Assembly (NCBI GenBank): GCA_022453515.1
Contig: JAJNNY010000081.1
Coordinates: 1 to 64,000, forward strand
DNA: 64,000 nucleotides
Source of the DNA: Astrocystis sublimbata
Taxonomy: Eukaryota; Ascomycota; Sordariomycetes; Xylariales; Xylariaceae
Direction: 5' to 3'
The notes beneath the pieces were generated by a model that made no database searches, was not told where the DNA came from, and worked only from the letters and a program-made list of their open reading frames with translations. The translations under genes were made by a program, and so were the position numbers. Positions 11,965 to 23,894 of this stretch are shown here, one piece after another (within the stretch, counting starts at the first letter, position 1; each line of letters opens with the position of its first letter).

Positions 11965-14900
11965 ATGTTGGCAGACAGTGCCCTGAAGCGCCTCCAGCGC
12001 GGCCTGCCGGCCATCCTGCTAGGCACTCTGTTCAACGTGTTGGACGCAGTTTCCACCGGCCTGCTCGTTTTCCCAAGCGATGGCAACGCCTTTGCTGGGC
12101 TCCAAAACAAGTCCATGTCGATGTACATCTTGAGGTGAGTAAAATATAATTAGCAATTACCCAGCTACAGCAATGTTTGTAAGGGCAATCACTACCAATT
12201 GAGAGGTATTGACCGTGTGTTTAGCACAATCTTCGGTCAAGTAGTGTTGACGCTCGGTGGCTCACTCTTTCCCGGTGCGCTAAGCGCCATGTTGATTGAG
12301 GTTCTGCCTTTCATGCGTGGCGTTGCGTCGGATATTCGGAATGCGCTGGGCGACGACAATCCGTCCGTTGTGCCCACGGTTATGGTGGCCTATGCCTTGT
12401 CCAGTTTCCTGATAGGCATTGTCTTCCTGATATTGGGGGCTCTTGGCGCCGGCCGAGTGGTGAGTGACAGATATAGGAACTGTGATGCGTCCTTCTGAGG
12501 TGTAGTAGCTAACGTTAGAAACAGATATCGTATTTCCCGCAAACAGTACTCACAGGCGCTATCGGCGGCATCGGCGTCTCGCTCTTTATCTTGGGTCTTG
12601 AGCTACCCCTGCCTAGCGACGAGTCTTTGACTCTTCGTAACGCAGGGTCGCTGCTGTTCAGCAAAGACCACGCTCCGTTGCTTGTTGCCTCGCTACTTCC
12701 CATCGTCTTCATGTGCTACTCGGTTCGGTCGGAGACACTGAACAAACTGACAAGAGGAGCAGTTCAGCATCCTTACTATGTCCCCCTTTACTTTCTTGCT
12801 ATTGCAGCTCTGTTCTGGATTATAGTCGGGGCTCTGGGCATTGAAAGGCTCGGTGGCCTTCATACACTTGCGGCCAATGGATGGATATTCAGCACTGGCG
12901 AGTCCCTGAGTGGTGGCAAGGAGAGCCTTAAGGACGCCTTGAACTACTGGGACTTGTTCAACTTCCCCCTTGTCCAAATCTCGGCTCTCGGTCATGCAGT
13001 TACGAATTTCGTTCTGCTGATTGTTATTGGTGTGCTAAACCTTCCCGTCTATGTCCCGGCTTTGGCTTTAACCCTTGATGTCCCCTATAGCATGTAAGTC
13101 AAGTGCAGCGAACAGAAAATTCACTGAGATCAGTGCGGTAAGCTAATGCATGTATGTAGGAACCACGAGTTGATTGGACACGGAGCTGCAAATATCCTAG
13201 CTGGAGCAGCCGGAACACTACCCAATATTCTGGTAAGCACTTCAAAGTTCCCTCTCACTCAACCTTCCCTCATTTTCTATATGAGGCTAACAAAAATCAG
13301 CAATTATCTTACTCCGTCTTCTTCACTCGCGCAGGAGGCAGCAGATTCGAAGCGAGTCTCGTAATCCTCCTAACCTTTGTCCTCTTCGTCGTCTCGTCCT
13401 ACCTCCTACAATACATCCCAACCATCCTGGCCTCCGGGCTCGTCTTGTTCCTTGGTATTGAACTCACCCTCGAGGCCGTGTGGGAATCTGCCAAGGTCCT
13501 GATATGGACCGAGTGGCTCGTAGTCCTAGCCACGCTGCTATCGTGCACATTTCTGGGGTTTGCGCCTGGAGTCGGCGTGGGAATCGCTGCTGCAGTCGTG
13601 GTGTATACTGGGTGGGGATGCTGGGATTTGGTAAGTGCTCGCTCCCTCGACTCAAAGTTCGGCGTCTACGCAAAGGATCACTAACATGAGTAATACGCAG
13701 AGGGCCAAGACCGGATATATAGACCGTAACTTGACCATCCTCGACGGAGCGCTCTAGGCATTTATCTCCTAGTCTAGGTCGGGGTCGAGCTGCAGCCGAG
13801 TATCATTACTCACGACTCCAGCATACATCGCATGAGGAGTCGCTGATCGATGGATCGGAGGAGAAGATGCATCCTCAGATCCGGCTCGTGCACCTCAATG
13901 GGTACCTCTGTAAGTATTTCCAGTTCTGCAGGGTATAGTGTGTGTTCTGACCGAGCGCAAGTCTTCGGCGTTATCCCCTCGGTGGAGGCGCAGTGCGACG
14001 CTCAAGGGAAGCCCAATAAGAGCGTACAAGAAGAAGAGGTCAAGCAACAGTATGTCATTGTTGACATGCACAGCGTGAACCGCGTGGAAACTGCAGCCGC
14101 CAAGTCCATTCGCACGAAGGCTCGAGACTCACCTGGTCTGACTCTTGTGCTGTGCGGCGTGTCTGAGAGCTCGGGCACAGCGGCCGACCTAATAAGGTCT
14201 GGAGTAGAGCTGGATTTCAATCCTTCTTCTGGTGTCATGACCGTTGCGGAAGATGGGGACGGTATACGTGTTTTCAGCGCATTGGAGACAGCTGTACTGT
14301 GGTGCAAGAATGACATCGCTCGTCGAGAGAATGGAACACTGAGCCAGTCAACAACATCCACACGAGGTATGTCTCTGTCGGCCATGCAATTTTTGAGACT
14401 TAAGACTGATTCAGAATCCAGAATCTCAGTATCAGAAATTCATCGAGCTGTTTGCATCAGAGTCTTCGCAGAAAGAGGCCACCATGCCGACCACGTCTAT
14501 TGAAACAAATTCAATCAGCACGCAAACCACCACCGAGCCCATTTCCGAGAACCTGGAATGGAAAATCTGCAAACCTCAATCAAGCGTCATCCCTCGGCCA
14601 TCGGTAGACTCAAATGCAGTCCACTTCACCTTCGTGCTATCCGGCACTCTTGCATTCTCCCACCCGACCGCCAGATGCTTTGCAGTGTTCCATATAAGAT
14701 ATAACCGGGACTCGCTCCGGACATTAATCATCGGCATCTTCCGTCGTGGCCTAGAGTTCGCGATGAGAAGATGCAGAAGCGACGTAACTGGCGGACAAGA
14801 AATCTCGTCTGATAGCGATGCAGACAACATTCGGGCACTAGATGGCACCAGGACAACATTCGCAGGTCACACAATCTACACACTTCCACCGGGGCACTCG

Positions 14901-15185
14901 GAATGCATCACAGCTCCAAGCTCAACAACTGTAAGAGGAGACACAATGCCGAGCACTAACAATTGGGATGCCGCGTCACCGGTGAATGTGTGGCCGGTGG
15001 ATTGCTCAGAAGCTGTAGTGTCGGGCGTAGGTGAGGAGTCGTGCGTACTCGTCGAAGTTCGCGTTCCATGCTCGGCCATCCCAGTGTCAAGACCCTCAGT
15101 CGAGGAGCTACGATACTTGGCGATTGATAGGGTGCTGTTGGAAATTGGAGCTGAACCTACAAAGTCATCATCAAATGGGGGTTAG
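11965..15185 (+). CDS. SulP-family anion transporter with STAS domain (YGR125W/VSB1-like)
   Basis: Predicted polytopic membrane transporter of the SulP/SLC26 family, closest in feel to yeast YGR125W, a vacuolar membrane protein. Nine exons fit: 11965-12134, 12225-12459, 12525-13093, 13160-13232, 13301-13630, 13701-13725, 13796-13909, 13962-14366 and 14422-15185, giving 894 aa in one frame. Multiple hydrophobic spans cover about residues 15-440, including the family-typical MNHELIGHGAANILAG followed by QLSYSVFFTRAGG. After a short linker the STAS domain begins at RLVHLNGYLFFG and runs through VDMHSVNRVETAAAKSIRT. The last about 260 residues are polar and unrecognised. The small exon 13701-13725 has an alternative downstream acceptor (exon starting 13778 instead of 13796); without that intron a TAG at 13755 would end the protein before STAS. 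The N-terminus is shorter than in yeast, so the start is uncertain. Confidence 0.83.
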
Positions 15186-15514
15186 GCGCCATGTTACGTT
15201 GTTGCGCAGCAACTGGTATGCAGAAGCCGCGTCTTCTAACTCTTGTAGTTGAATATACTGTTTGCCAACTCTTAGAAACAAAGACAAAGAGTGCATACAA
15301 TCAAGCGATGTGAATGCCATTCTGCTACTCCGTATCATGATCATTGTCTTTGTTCATCAACAGTGCGAATCATACGATCACATTTAAATAAGCCTCAACG
15401 TTCTAGAGGTCCAACATATCAGTGCCCAACCACTAGTCACATCGACACTCCAAACTTATCAATCAACACTACTTCATCACAACCAGTTAACCAACCCCCA
15501 AAACAACCCTCAAA
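15186..15514. promoter_or_regulatory. Intergenic promoter region of the APH-like kinase
   Basis: A non-coding spacer. A TATA-like TTTAAATAAG lies near 15384-15393, about 125 bp before the kinase ATG, and the stretch before the ATG is C/A-rich and G-poor, as in many fungal 5' leaders. The promoter assignment is inference. Confidence 0.4.
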
Positions 15515-16429
15515 ATGCCCCCCCACACCCCCATCAAAATCCCCTACTTCGCGCCCTCCCCGGTCCCGCTCCCCACCTACCACGAAATAACCTCGCGCCC
15601 ACCCCTCGACGTCCCATGCGTCAGCCGCACGCGCAACATCGTAAAAGTCGGGCGGCACTTCGTAGCGAAATACGGAACATCCGCGTCCTTCGCCGAAGGC
15701 GAGAACATGCTAACAGTCGCAAAGCACAGCAGCGTAAGCATCCCGACACTCTACGCCATGTACCGGCACAAACCAAGCGGCAACAACGTGCTGATCATGT
15801 CATACGTTCCGGGAGAAGTCCTCAGCAAGTGCTACTCGCGCCTCAGCGCGTCGCAGGTCGCGGCGATCGGGGCGCAGCTGCGGGAGGAGCTGCGTAAGCT
15901 GCGCGAGATCTGCCCCATCCCCCCCATCCCCCCAATCCCCCCAATCCCCTCCCCTTCCCCATCTCCCCTTTTCGGGCGCGCAGGAAGTCTCCCGTACCTA
16001 GCGCTGCCCTGGACATTCAAGCGACGCGCAGGGCCGTTCCATACCGCCGAAGAATTCCTCTCCGCATATTTCACCTCGCAGTTCTCTGACACCACCAAAT
16101 CAGCGGCGCCGACCATCGCAGACCTAAAAGCGCAGTTCCTAGAATTAAGCAAAGGCCACGACAGACCCGTGTTCACGCACGGAGATCTGCAGGCCAAGAA
16201 CATCATTTTGCGGCCCGACGGGACGATCTGCATCATCGACTGGGAGAGCGCGAGTTTTTGCCCCGAGTACTTCGAGTTCTTCATGCACGGGACGTACGAG
16301 ATGGCGTCGGCTGGGCTTGGTGAGCGTGAGGGTGCTGCAGGAGGAGGTGGAGAGGATGTTCTCCAGTACGGCGAGATGGTGGATTTGATCATCAAGGTGT
16401 GGGCTGCGTATGTGCAATCGAAGAAATAG
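15515..16429 (+). CDS. Aminoglycoside phosphotransferase (APH)-family kinase-like protein
   Basis: Single-exon 304-aa protein of the fungal APH/choline-kinase-like superfamily (PF01636). The natural substrates of these fungal members are largely unknown, and antibiotic resistance should not be assumed. An N-lobe lysine candidate lies in HFVAKYGT. The hinge-like segment is NVLIMSYVPGE. The Brenner motif FTHGDLQAKNIIL (about residues 226-238) supplies the catalytic Asp and Asn. The metal-binding DFG equivalent is IIDWESA. All catalytic elements are present. A proline-rich insert PIPPIPPIPPIPSPSPSP at about residues 137-154, encoded by a short CCCCAT-type repeat (15913-15965), sits in a surface loop position and is probably length-variable between strains. 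Confidence 0.85.
   Translation: MPPHTPIKIPYFAPSPVPLPTYHEITSRPPLDVPCVSRTRNIVKVGRHFVAKYGTSASFAEGENMLTVAKHSSVSIPTLYAMYRHKPSGNNVLIMSYVPGEVLSKCYSRLSASQVAAIGAQLREELRKLREICPIPPIPPIPPIPSPSPSPLFGRAGSLPYLALPWTFKRRAGPFHTAEEFLSAYFTSQFSDTTKSAAPTIADLKAQFLELSKGHDRPVFTHGDLQAKNIILRPDGTICIIDWESASFCPEYFEFFMHGTYEMASAGLGEREGAAGGGGEDVLQYGEMVDLIIKVWAAYVQSKK
15913..15965 (+). repeat. In-frame C-rich microsatellite coding for Pro/Ile/Ser repeats
   Basis: Repeats of CCCCAT/CCCAAT units encode the PIPPIPPIP run inside the APH-like kinase. The 9-nt periodicity keeps the frame. Confidence 0.7.
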
Positions 16430-16981
16430 AGGGAGAGGCTCTCACGGGTAAAGCGTTGATCAGCCTGGACATGTAGGTAGATAGGTATTATAAGGTAAGG
16501 AGGAATTGAGTTGGGATTCACGAAGTAAGGGTGAAGTAGGGTAGATAGTAGACTTTTCTGCCGTTTCTAGAGATATTATCAAAGATGAAACATGTTCCCG
16601 GAAATGCCTTGTCCCGATGCGAAACAAAGAAGGCTGTCCAAGTTGATCGCGCATGTTGTGAAAGGATATGCTCCTGAAGTTGAAAAAACATGGTGATTGC
16701 CCGCGAAAGCCCTCTAGCAGTTCCAGTATTAGCAAAGATCGAGCAGCTAGGTACGGATACCGCTTAAGAACAGCCGAATACGGCAAAGGGCTTGGATATG
16801 TAATAATGACTAGAAGCAGATGGTAAGAAGTTCACTTCCTTATACTTAGCTGAGATGCAGGAATAGGATTGAATGCAACGCGGGAATATATTGCTATGGT
16901 TTACAATTACTGCTACATAACAACCTCACGCTATCTCCGGTGCGAATTATCGCTTCTGAAGATGCCCGTTTCCTTGTTGGC
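16430..16981. other. Convergent intergenic region, no gene
   Basis: This lies between the kinase (+) and the unknown minus-strand gene. Minus-strand ORFs of about 100-230 codons here are partly antisense to the kinase and have no recognisable domain. Confidence 0.55.
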
Positions 16982-18404
16982 TCACTGATTGTCAGGTTGC
17001 CCGGTCATCTCGTGATCCTCCTCGCATCCGTACGGGGGAACCATGTATTTCGGCCAATGGGACTTCGGCCTCGTTTCGAAGAGGAAATGTTGGATATTAA
17101 AGTTAAGCAGTCCTCCTCCCGCTTGCTTGAAAAGGCGCCACGACTCTTGCATCTGTGACCAGGCATCTGCAACGGATCGAAATCCTTCGTAGCTTGTAAA
17201 GTCTCTTTCTTTGGGTTCGATGTGCCAAGATATGATGATGCCATGTGACGCAATCGTTCGCACTTGCGCGGCATGGAGGTTTATCAGTAGAACAGTACGA
17301 AGTACGCAAAATGCAACTAGGTCGTCGAGAGCGCTGAGCTTATCTTCTGCGCTCTCGAGAAAGGGTTCCAGCAGACTACGCCCATGGGATAGCGCATATG
17401 AACAAATGTGAAGTTGGTCGATCTCCTTTTGTGGTAACGAGCCACAACGACGGCGCCATGGGACTCTGTTCAAGCAGTAGTACACTGTATTTAGAACACA
17501 CCGGCCGAAGCTGGGGGAGTACTGCTTGACTTGGGTGATAGTATGATGCAGTTGGAAAGGCCCTGGGAATGCCTCCTTCGCTATCTCGGCAACAGCGTCA
17601 GGCAGGAGTGGTCTTGTGCAATCCGGATAGGTTTCTAGGGGGTCTCTGACTTTTTGTAGTCGCTAGGAAATAGGACGTCAGCAGGTAAGCGGGGGATGTG
17701 TGCACTGCATGGCCATTCGCGAGGCATGAGTATCAAGGCTGACTTACCTTGAGTACCCTGAATCGTTCATGGACATGGTTTATCATGTCCTTCTTGGCAG
17801 CTTTCCATGCAGCTGGATCGTCGTCAATATGCCTCGCATAGTCGAAAGTATCGATGACAGGTTTGTAGACGCCACGCTGCCGCTCCTCCAGCAGATAGAG
17901 ACGGGCTACGTCGGGCGCATAGGGGATGCGGTGGCGGTAGAGGCGGGCGATATCTGAGAAGACGTCGTGCGAAATGGCACGGATCTTGTCCATCGTCACA
18001 CTTCCTATGGATTCGTACATATGGCCGGGTCCTAAGAACTTCAACACGGCGTAGTCGGGATACACGAGTTGGTCTCGGCCATCGCTCGAAGGACGTAGGC
18101 GTGGTGATCGATGCCTAATATCAGACATGGTCCGTAGCTTGTCGAAAATGGCGCGGGCGCGCTCCATCTCAGTTGGATTGAGATCCAACGGTGTTATCGG
18201 TCTAGGGATTGGGCTCGCCCATCGTCTGTAGGGGGGCGCGGTAGAGCGCGTGGCCGGCTTCGCAGGGACGTGTTTGTTGACTCGATGGGGGTTGGGCTTG
18301 GGCTTCTGATTGAGAGTAAGCCTCGCGAGCGGCACACGCAGTTCGTTCACGGAAAGCTCGCGGCGTGAGCCCGCCGCCGTCGCCGGATAGGCCGATGGGG
18401 CCAT
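16982..18404 (-). CDS. Conserved-looking protein of unknown function
   Basis: I do not recognise the family. Two exons, 18404-17748 and 17662-16982, join in phase 0 across an 85-nt intron (donor GTAAGT, acceptor CCTAG) to give 445 aa. The N-terminal 75 residues are basic and Pro/Arg-rich, as in disordered tails. From about residue 78 the protein is mixed alpha-helical with conserved-looking aromatic and charged segments (LVYPDYAVLKFLGPGH; ARLYLLEERQRGVYKP). The C-terminal half has helical stretches such as DDLVAFCVLRTVLLINLHAAQ. No signal peptide is evident. The long open frame across a good intron argues for a real gene. The transposon's left end begins only about 140 bp upstream of the ATG, so its promoter may be altered. 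Confidence 0.7.
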
Positions 18405-18548
18405 CTTGCGTCGCGTCGGAATCAGAGGTGTGGTTGATGGAGAGTGTGCGGGGCTCTGCGATGCGAACGAAATGGGGTGCCTGAGTTTGTGTGTTTATGT
18501 AGGTGGTTGTTGTTATTCCAGTTCCATACCGTCATCCGGGGGTCTGGA

Positions 18549-18815
18549 GGAACCGCAAATCTACCGTATTTTTGCGGCTCCTATTTTTGGTACGTGCCAA
18601 AAAAGGAGGGGAAATGACGCGGCTCCGAAATCCAGCGCGCTCTGCACTGGGAGCGGCTCATTTTAGTTGGAGCGCTCCATATCTGTAACGTTTAAGAACT
18701 GGCACGCTCCGTAAAAAAGGAGCGGCAAATATACGGTAGATTTGCGGTTCCCAGGGTTGGCGCGTTCCAACATTTGGCGCGCTTTAAATTTTGGCACGCT
18801 CCAAGCTGGCTCCCA
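18549..18815. repeat. Left-end inverted/subterminal repeats of the transposon
   Basis: A 33-bp unit beginning GGAACCGCAAATCTACCG (18549) recurs inverted, ending ATTTGCGGTTCC at about 18751, with about 200 bp between the outer edges. It is followed by short copies of GGCACGCTCC, TTGGCGCGTTCC and TTGGCGCGC. On its own the 18549-18751 palindrome could also pass for a MITE. Confidence 0.65.
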
Positions 18816-19095
18816 TACTAGCGGTAGGTACCTAGGTACTGCCCCCAGGCTCACTGCAGCTTGGTCCAGGTCACGGTACTGCACTGCACTACACTGCACT
18901 TCAGATCAATTGAAATCCAGTTCAATCCATTCCATTGAATCTAATGAATAGCTACTATTATTTGTGATTTCGTAGCTGTAGATTCAGGGACTCAGGTCAT
19001 CCAGGTGCCAGGTGTGCTCAGAGCTGCCCGCCATGCATCCATGATCCACCACCTACGCTGGGCGCCAGGCGACTCCACTGCACCGCATCCCCTAT

Positions 19096-22000
19096 TCAAG
19101 TGAACTGAATGCGCCAGTTCACAAACAGCAGCTCGTCGGACTGGTCATCACCAAACTCCCAGATGCCTGCATTGTGAACAAAAGGAACCATGTATAGCCC
19201 TGTTGTCTCGATAGCTGAAAGGCCAATGATCTCCTGCTTGGTGTTCTCGATGTCGGTGGCTGTCGCAATCGGTTCAGACAATAGCTGCTGCATGATGGGC
19301 AGCTTGGTAAGGCGATCGGAACGGCCGGGCAACTCGATGATAGGGGTAACGATACAGAAGAGGTACAGAGCCCCAGTGCCTAGAGGTGGGGTTCTCACAG
19401 TTAGTAAACCGTAAGACCAGTAAGCGTCAGACTGTCGGACAGGATACGGTCCAAGTAGACGGGAATAACCTTCAGACGGTGGACAGACGGAAACAAAGCG
19501 TGATGTGGACCCAGAGGCTTGCGTCGGCTTCCATGGATCTAGGGGGTGAAGATAGGAATCAGGGGCGGGCTTACCAGGAAGCGCTTGGACAAAGAAGTGG
19601 TCCAGGCGACCCTTGCGACCTCCGCGATAAGCGACATAGTGGCTGCGGTGGAGAACAACACGACGCGCGGTTAACTTGTGGCTGAGAGATAAGTAGATTA
19701 GGTTAGATCTCAATCCCACAATATCACGGGAGTTCTTTCACGTACCTCTCAGCAAAGGAGACCTTCTTCCACCACTTCAGATACCCGCTGCCCACGATGA
19801 TAATGTTCTTGTCGTAGTCGACACGGTATGCATCACGAAGACTAGCACGGAACGCCACAGACATTTCAGACGCACGCACTGGGAGCCCAAGTACCTTGCG
19901 ACAATGCTTTTCTTAAAGCCGCACCAAAGCAGAGGGTCGAGAATGGTCAGCATCACCAGTAATCTATACAGAGACAGATGGATCATCCAAGTCTACAGCA
20001 TCAGCCTCGTTAACATCATCATCAGGCAACAGACCAGCGAACATAGTCGGCACTGTACGGCTCAGGTCCTAAAGCATCGCCGTGACTTCGGGCTCTTCAT
20101 GCTTGAATCCATCGATCAACGCCAGGCGAATCGTTTGAACGATATTCGAATAAGTCTTTCTCGGGGCTTCGGTGGTTCGTTTGGGTTACAACGGTCTTCC
20201 AGAGTCTGTGATCATATTGCTCGTCAACATACGTCCAGGACAAGGTTAATGCCAGGCTCAGCACCAGGTTAATGCCAGAGCCAGCAGCCAATAAAATAAA
20301 CAAGAATCCTTCAACTCTCCCCCTTTTTCCCCTGGCAGCTCCCCTTTTCAAAGTGACCAAAGAAGATAGCATGCTTTTAGAGGCAGTGTCACGTTGTCTT
20401 TTGTAACCACCCCGCTAAAGAATCCCATCCTGCTCCACCAATGCTTCACCAAAATCCTAAGGGTGTGTATTGCTTTTCGAAGATCCCTGGCATACTGCCA
20501 CTTTTGACTTTCCGAAGTGTCACATTTGGCTTTTAGATTGCTACAGGATACTGCAGGGTGTCACATTTAGCTTTAAAGCTGCTTTAGCACAGGTACCACC
20601 GCTTCACACAGGTACCATCGCTCCACACAAGCTTCACACAAGTACCACCAGCTCGCAGTGACACCACAGGGACTAGACAAGGACATCCTAAAAAGGCCCG
20701 CATAAAGCCCGAGTAACGATCGGCTCACGATCATCGAATCCGGCCCTCCCAACCCCCGGAGGTCGTCCAAATCTCGGCCAGCAGCCCGGACGTCCGGCCG
20801 ACAGCACGTAGGAAAATCTTGGTTTCTAAAAATAGTCAACCACCAAAGCTTATCAACCTTAAATAAACTTGAACTTACTTATGTTTCATATCCCCAAACA
20901 ACACCATCAACAAAGAGACAAGACCATATCGGCGAAAGACATCACGGTAATATAGACCAACGTAGACGTTGGGTCGACTAGCCCATTATTGATACTTCTA
21001 AGCCTTCTGAGACGTAGGAAGGTGGCCGACGGTGATATCGCCTTCCACATCTTCCTCGACGGTCGGCATCGCGATTGCAGCAGTAGCAGGTGTATCCTCG
21101 CGAACACTCACCATCGACGCCGCTACCGATAGAGCTCTAGTGCCACGAGCCGGGCCAGAGGACAGAGTCGCTGCCTCGCAGATTCGCTAGAACAGATGTC
21201 GACCACGCTGGATAGTATCGGCGAAGTTCGCGGGATCGCGGTCCTGGGCATCCAGCTTGTCAGCACCGAGAAGGCAGTTGGTACGCACAGTCGCCGTCAG
21301 GACACCTATCAAAATATCAACAGCGGTCGGTTCGGCACCAAAACGTCCTCCACGGATTTCACTCGCGAATGCGACTCGAACGGCGCGGACGAAAGGGGCT
21401 TTTAGGTGGTCTTCGCGTAGCCAACATCTAGCAAGGACAATCATTAGCACAAACCAACGCGCGTGCTCTTGGAGACTATAAGCCAACACGTGGTATGGTG
21501 ACTGGATAGCTGCCCAGCCAGGCGGGAAAGGCATCTTGCGAAGCATCCGAGCATATTCGACAATCGTTTGAAGCTTGAAGGCCTGGTCCATGAGAAGCTA
21601 ATAAAGCATCTTCATAATGCCACCAAATTCAAATTCAGAATGCGCCGAGTCACTGGGACGTGTTGCGATTATGTCGAGCGCGGGGGTGATCTCGAGTACT
21701 GCCGGAGGTTCGAGGGAGAGGCCAAGCTCTGACGACAACTTGCGCTTGGCTGCCTTGGTAGTCAGTTCGTTGAGGGCACAACGCTGGCGAAGCGTTTCGT
21801 AATGACCTCGTATACTGCTAGTGATGTCGAACTCCAGGTTTCCGCGATCCGTCGATAGGATCTCACAACTTCGGCATCCCTTGTTAGCAGTAACACCCAG
21901 CATACCGGAGTTGGCTTGCTGCTGGGGCATGTCGCCCGTAAATGCTAGAACAGGGGCACAAAGCAGGACTTATTCACCATTGATACGAACGATCAGACCT

Positions 22001-23894
22001 TTGTCTAATGCCTTCATAGGCTCGAGGGCCTTCATCACGTCTGTGAAGTTCGAGCCGTGCGGGCCAAAGGTAAGGGGAAAAATATTGATTTGGCGGCCAT
22101 GTTCCCCTTTGGGCAGCGCAATAATAATAATATATACACCCATGATGGACTTGTACATCGTGCGGTACAAGCCAAAGCCGTCAGCAAAGATCAATATTGG
22201 GATCGAGCGCACCTTTTTCCCATAAAGAGCGAATATCTGAGCCATTTGCTGTCGTCCAAACTCGACCGCTTCGAGAACGCCGGGCACCGGTGAAACCTTG
22301 GCCATTGGTATGAAGGCGCGCTCGGACCGACTATATCCGCGTCAAATAAAGCGTCGAGTGGCAACCGGTTTATAATCGTCAGGGAATGAGTAGGGGCTGT
22401 TAAGGGAGTAGTCGAAATCGATCGATTCGATTCGGCTGACAATATTGTTAGCTGCAACATATTCCTGAGGGTCCAGAACAAGCACGAGTTCCTGATCATG
22501 GAAATCAGCTCTAGTCGCAGGGTTGACAGTGATCTGGATCTTGGCTCGCTCGTTCATAGCAAGCAGCTTTTTTCCTAGCCACAGACAACCAATAACTAGA
22601 ACGACGTCACCTTCGGAGTTCTCATCAACCAAGACTTCGGGACCTAATGTAATGCCTCCAAAACGACGTAAAGTTCGGTAATCACGATAGATTGCCGTAA
22701 CCTGGCCAGAGTGGGTGCCCCTATCCTGATCAGAGATGCCCTCCTTGGGACGGCACGTGTTGCATGATTAATAAGCACACCGGAAGTTAACAAAGTCGCC
22801 GGGGAAAACAGGATTGGTTGTTAAAGGGTAATATACAAACTCTCCTAAGGTTGTTCGGATCGATCCAGCCCACTGGGCTGAATGGTATACCTCCGTTGGA
22901 CTATCCACAAGCTTAGCCATACCGAAGTACATAGAATCGGCCAGCTTAGATGCCACGACATTCTTAAACACTTCAACTAGGTTAAAAAAGAACATGTTTT
23001 GCTTCGGCTAATCAATGTTACCGCCTACTTGAGCGGCTTAGAGACGGGAAGAAGGCAACTTGTCGGGGTTTAGGGCAATAGACTAGGAACAAATCTATTA
23101 AAGGGGGAGTTCTTCTCAGACATATCGTTTCAGGGTATCGACTGTCTCGGGGAGGCTGTTCAGCTTATTAATGCCGTCACCTTTTTTCAGCAACGCGAGA
23201 ACCTCCTTCAGCATGGTGTACTGCTTGCGTGAAACTGCGTTGCGCGTGCAGTACAGCCCAAAGGCCATAGTGAAGTCGTTGAGATCATGGCGTCGACGAG
23301 CATGCTACACGACAGTGGACGACTGGAAGGGATCGACTTCGGGCTCGACTTCGAGTTCAGGTTCTGCTTCATAGAGAGCATCGTTCTCGTCGAAAATGCC
23401 CTCTGCCTCATCGTCGTAGTTATCGATACCTTCGCCTTAGTCCTAGTAATCGGCAAGGTTTTGCAGCTCTACGGTATTAGGGATATCCTCGTCGATAACC
23501 CATAGGACCCCGTCATCGTCGGGGCGGAAAGCATACTCGTCGTCGTCGGCATCTTGGATCAGCATCTCTGCGAGATCTGCTTCGTCGAAGTCCTAAGTAC
23601 CCATTCCACATGAGTCCCTGAACCATATGAGGTGCAAGCTGAGGATAGAGGGGTACTTACCGTGACAGTGGTGTAGGGCTCAAGGTAATCGTCGTCGTCG
23701 TCGAAGTCGAGGTCAGCCTCATATCCAGCATCGAAGATGGCTGTGTCACTGTCGTAACGCTCATGATGCTCGCCGCTACGGACACGCTTGGGTTCCAGGA
23801 CAGATGTATCTAACCCAGACTGAGTCCGAGCATCACGCTTCTCAACTCTACAAATAAGGCGGGCCTTGCCTTTGCGTTTAATGATTATAGGCAT
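19096..23894 (-). pseudogene. Transposase-like gene, decayed by in-frame stops
   Basis: Reading the minus strand from the ATG at 23894 gives a nearly frameshift-free transposase-like protein, interrupted by about 16 stop codons. Introns with intact borders are still visible, for example after YTTVT near 23660, after KHK near 20875, and after SFAE near 19745. Recognisable stretches in order: an acidic N-terminus; MYFGMAKLVDSPTEVYHSAQ; a probable Cys-rich knuckle (CAY-stop-SCNTCRPKEG); FADGFGLYRTMYKSIMG with a candidate catalytic Asp; FGPHGSNFTD; GDMPQQQANSG; NVYVGLYYRD; and a C-terminal GLSAIETTGLYMVP then ELLFVNWRIQF. These match a widespread fungal DNA-transposon protein in my memory, without a certain family name. 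Nearly every stop is one C-to-T change away from Gln (TAG/TAA) or Arg (TGA). Confidence 0.65.

Noticed and set aside
1..15185. A secondary-metabolite or resistance gene cluster (peptidase, Zn2Cys6 regulator, desaturase, transporter)
   Set aside because: No polyketide synthase, NRPS, terpene cyclase, P450 or methyltransferase is present, and the genes are in mixed orientations with ordinary spacers.
15515..16429. Reading the APH-like gene as an antibiotic-resistance determinant
   Set aside because: The fungal APH family is large and mostly unrelated to aminoglycoside resistance; nothing here indicates drug modification.
15832..16521. 229-codon minus-strand ORF
   Set aside because: Mostly antisense to the APH-like kinase; its GIGGMGGMGQ run is the complement of the Pro-repeat.
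19096..23894. Genetic-code reassignment (stop to Gln) for the transposon
   Set aside because: All host genes in the window use normal stops, many CAG/CAA codons remain in the element, and one-strand RIP explains the pattern more simply.
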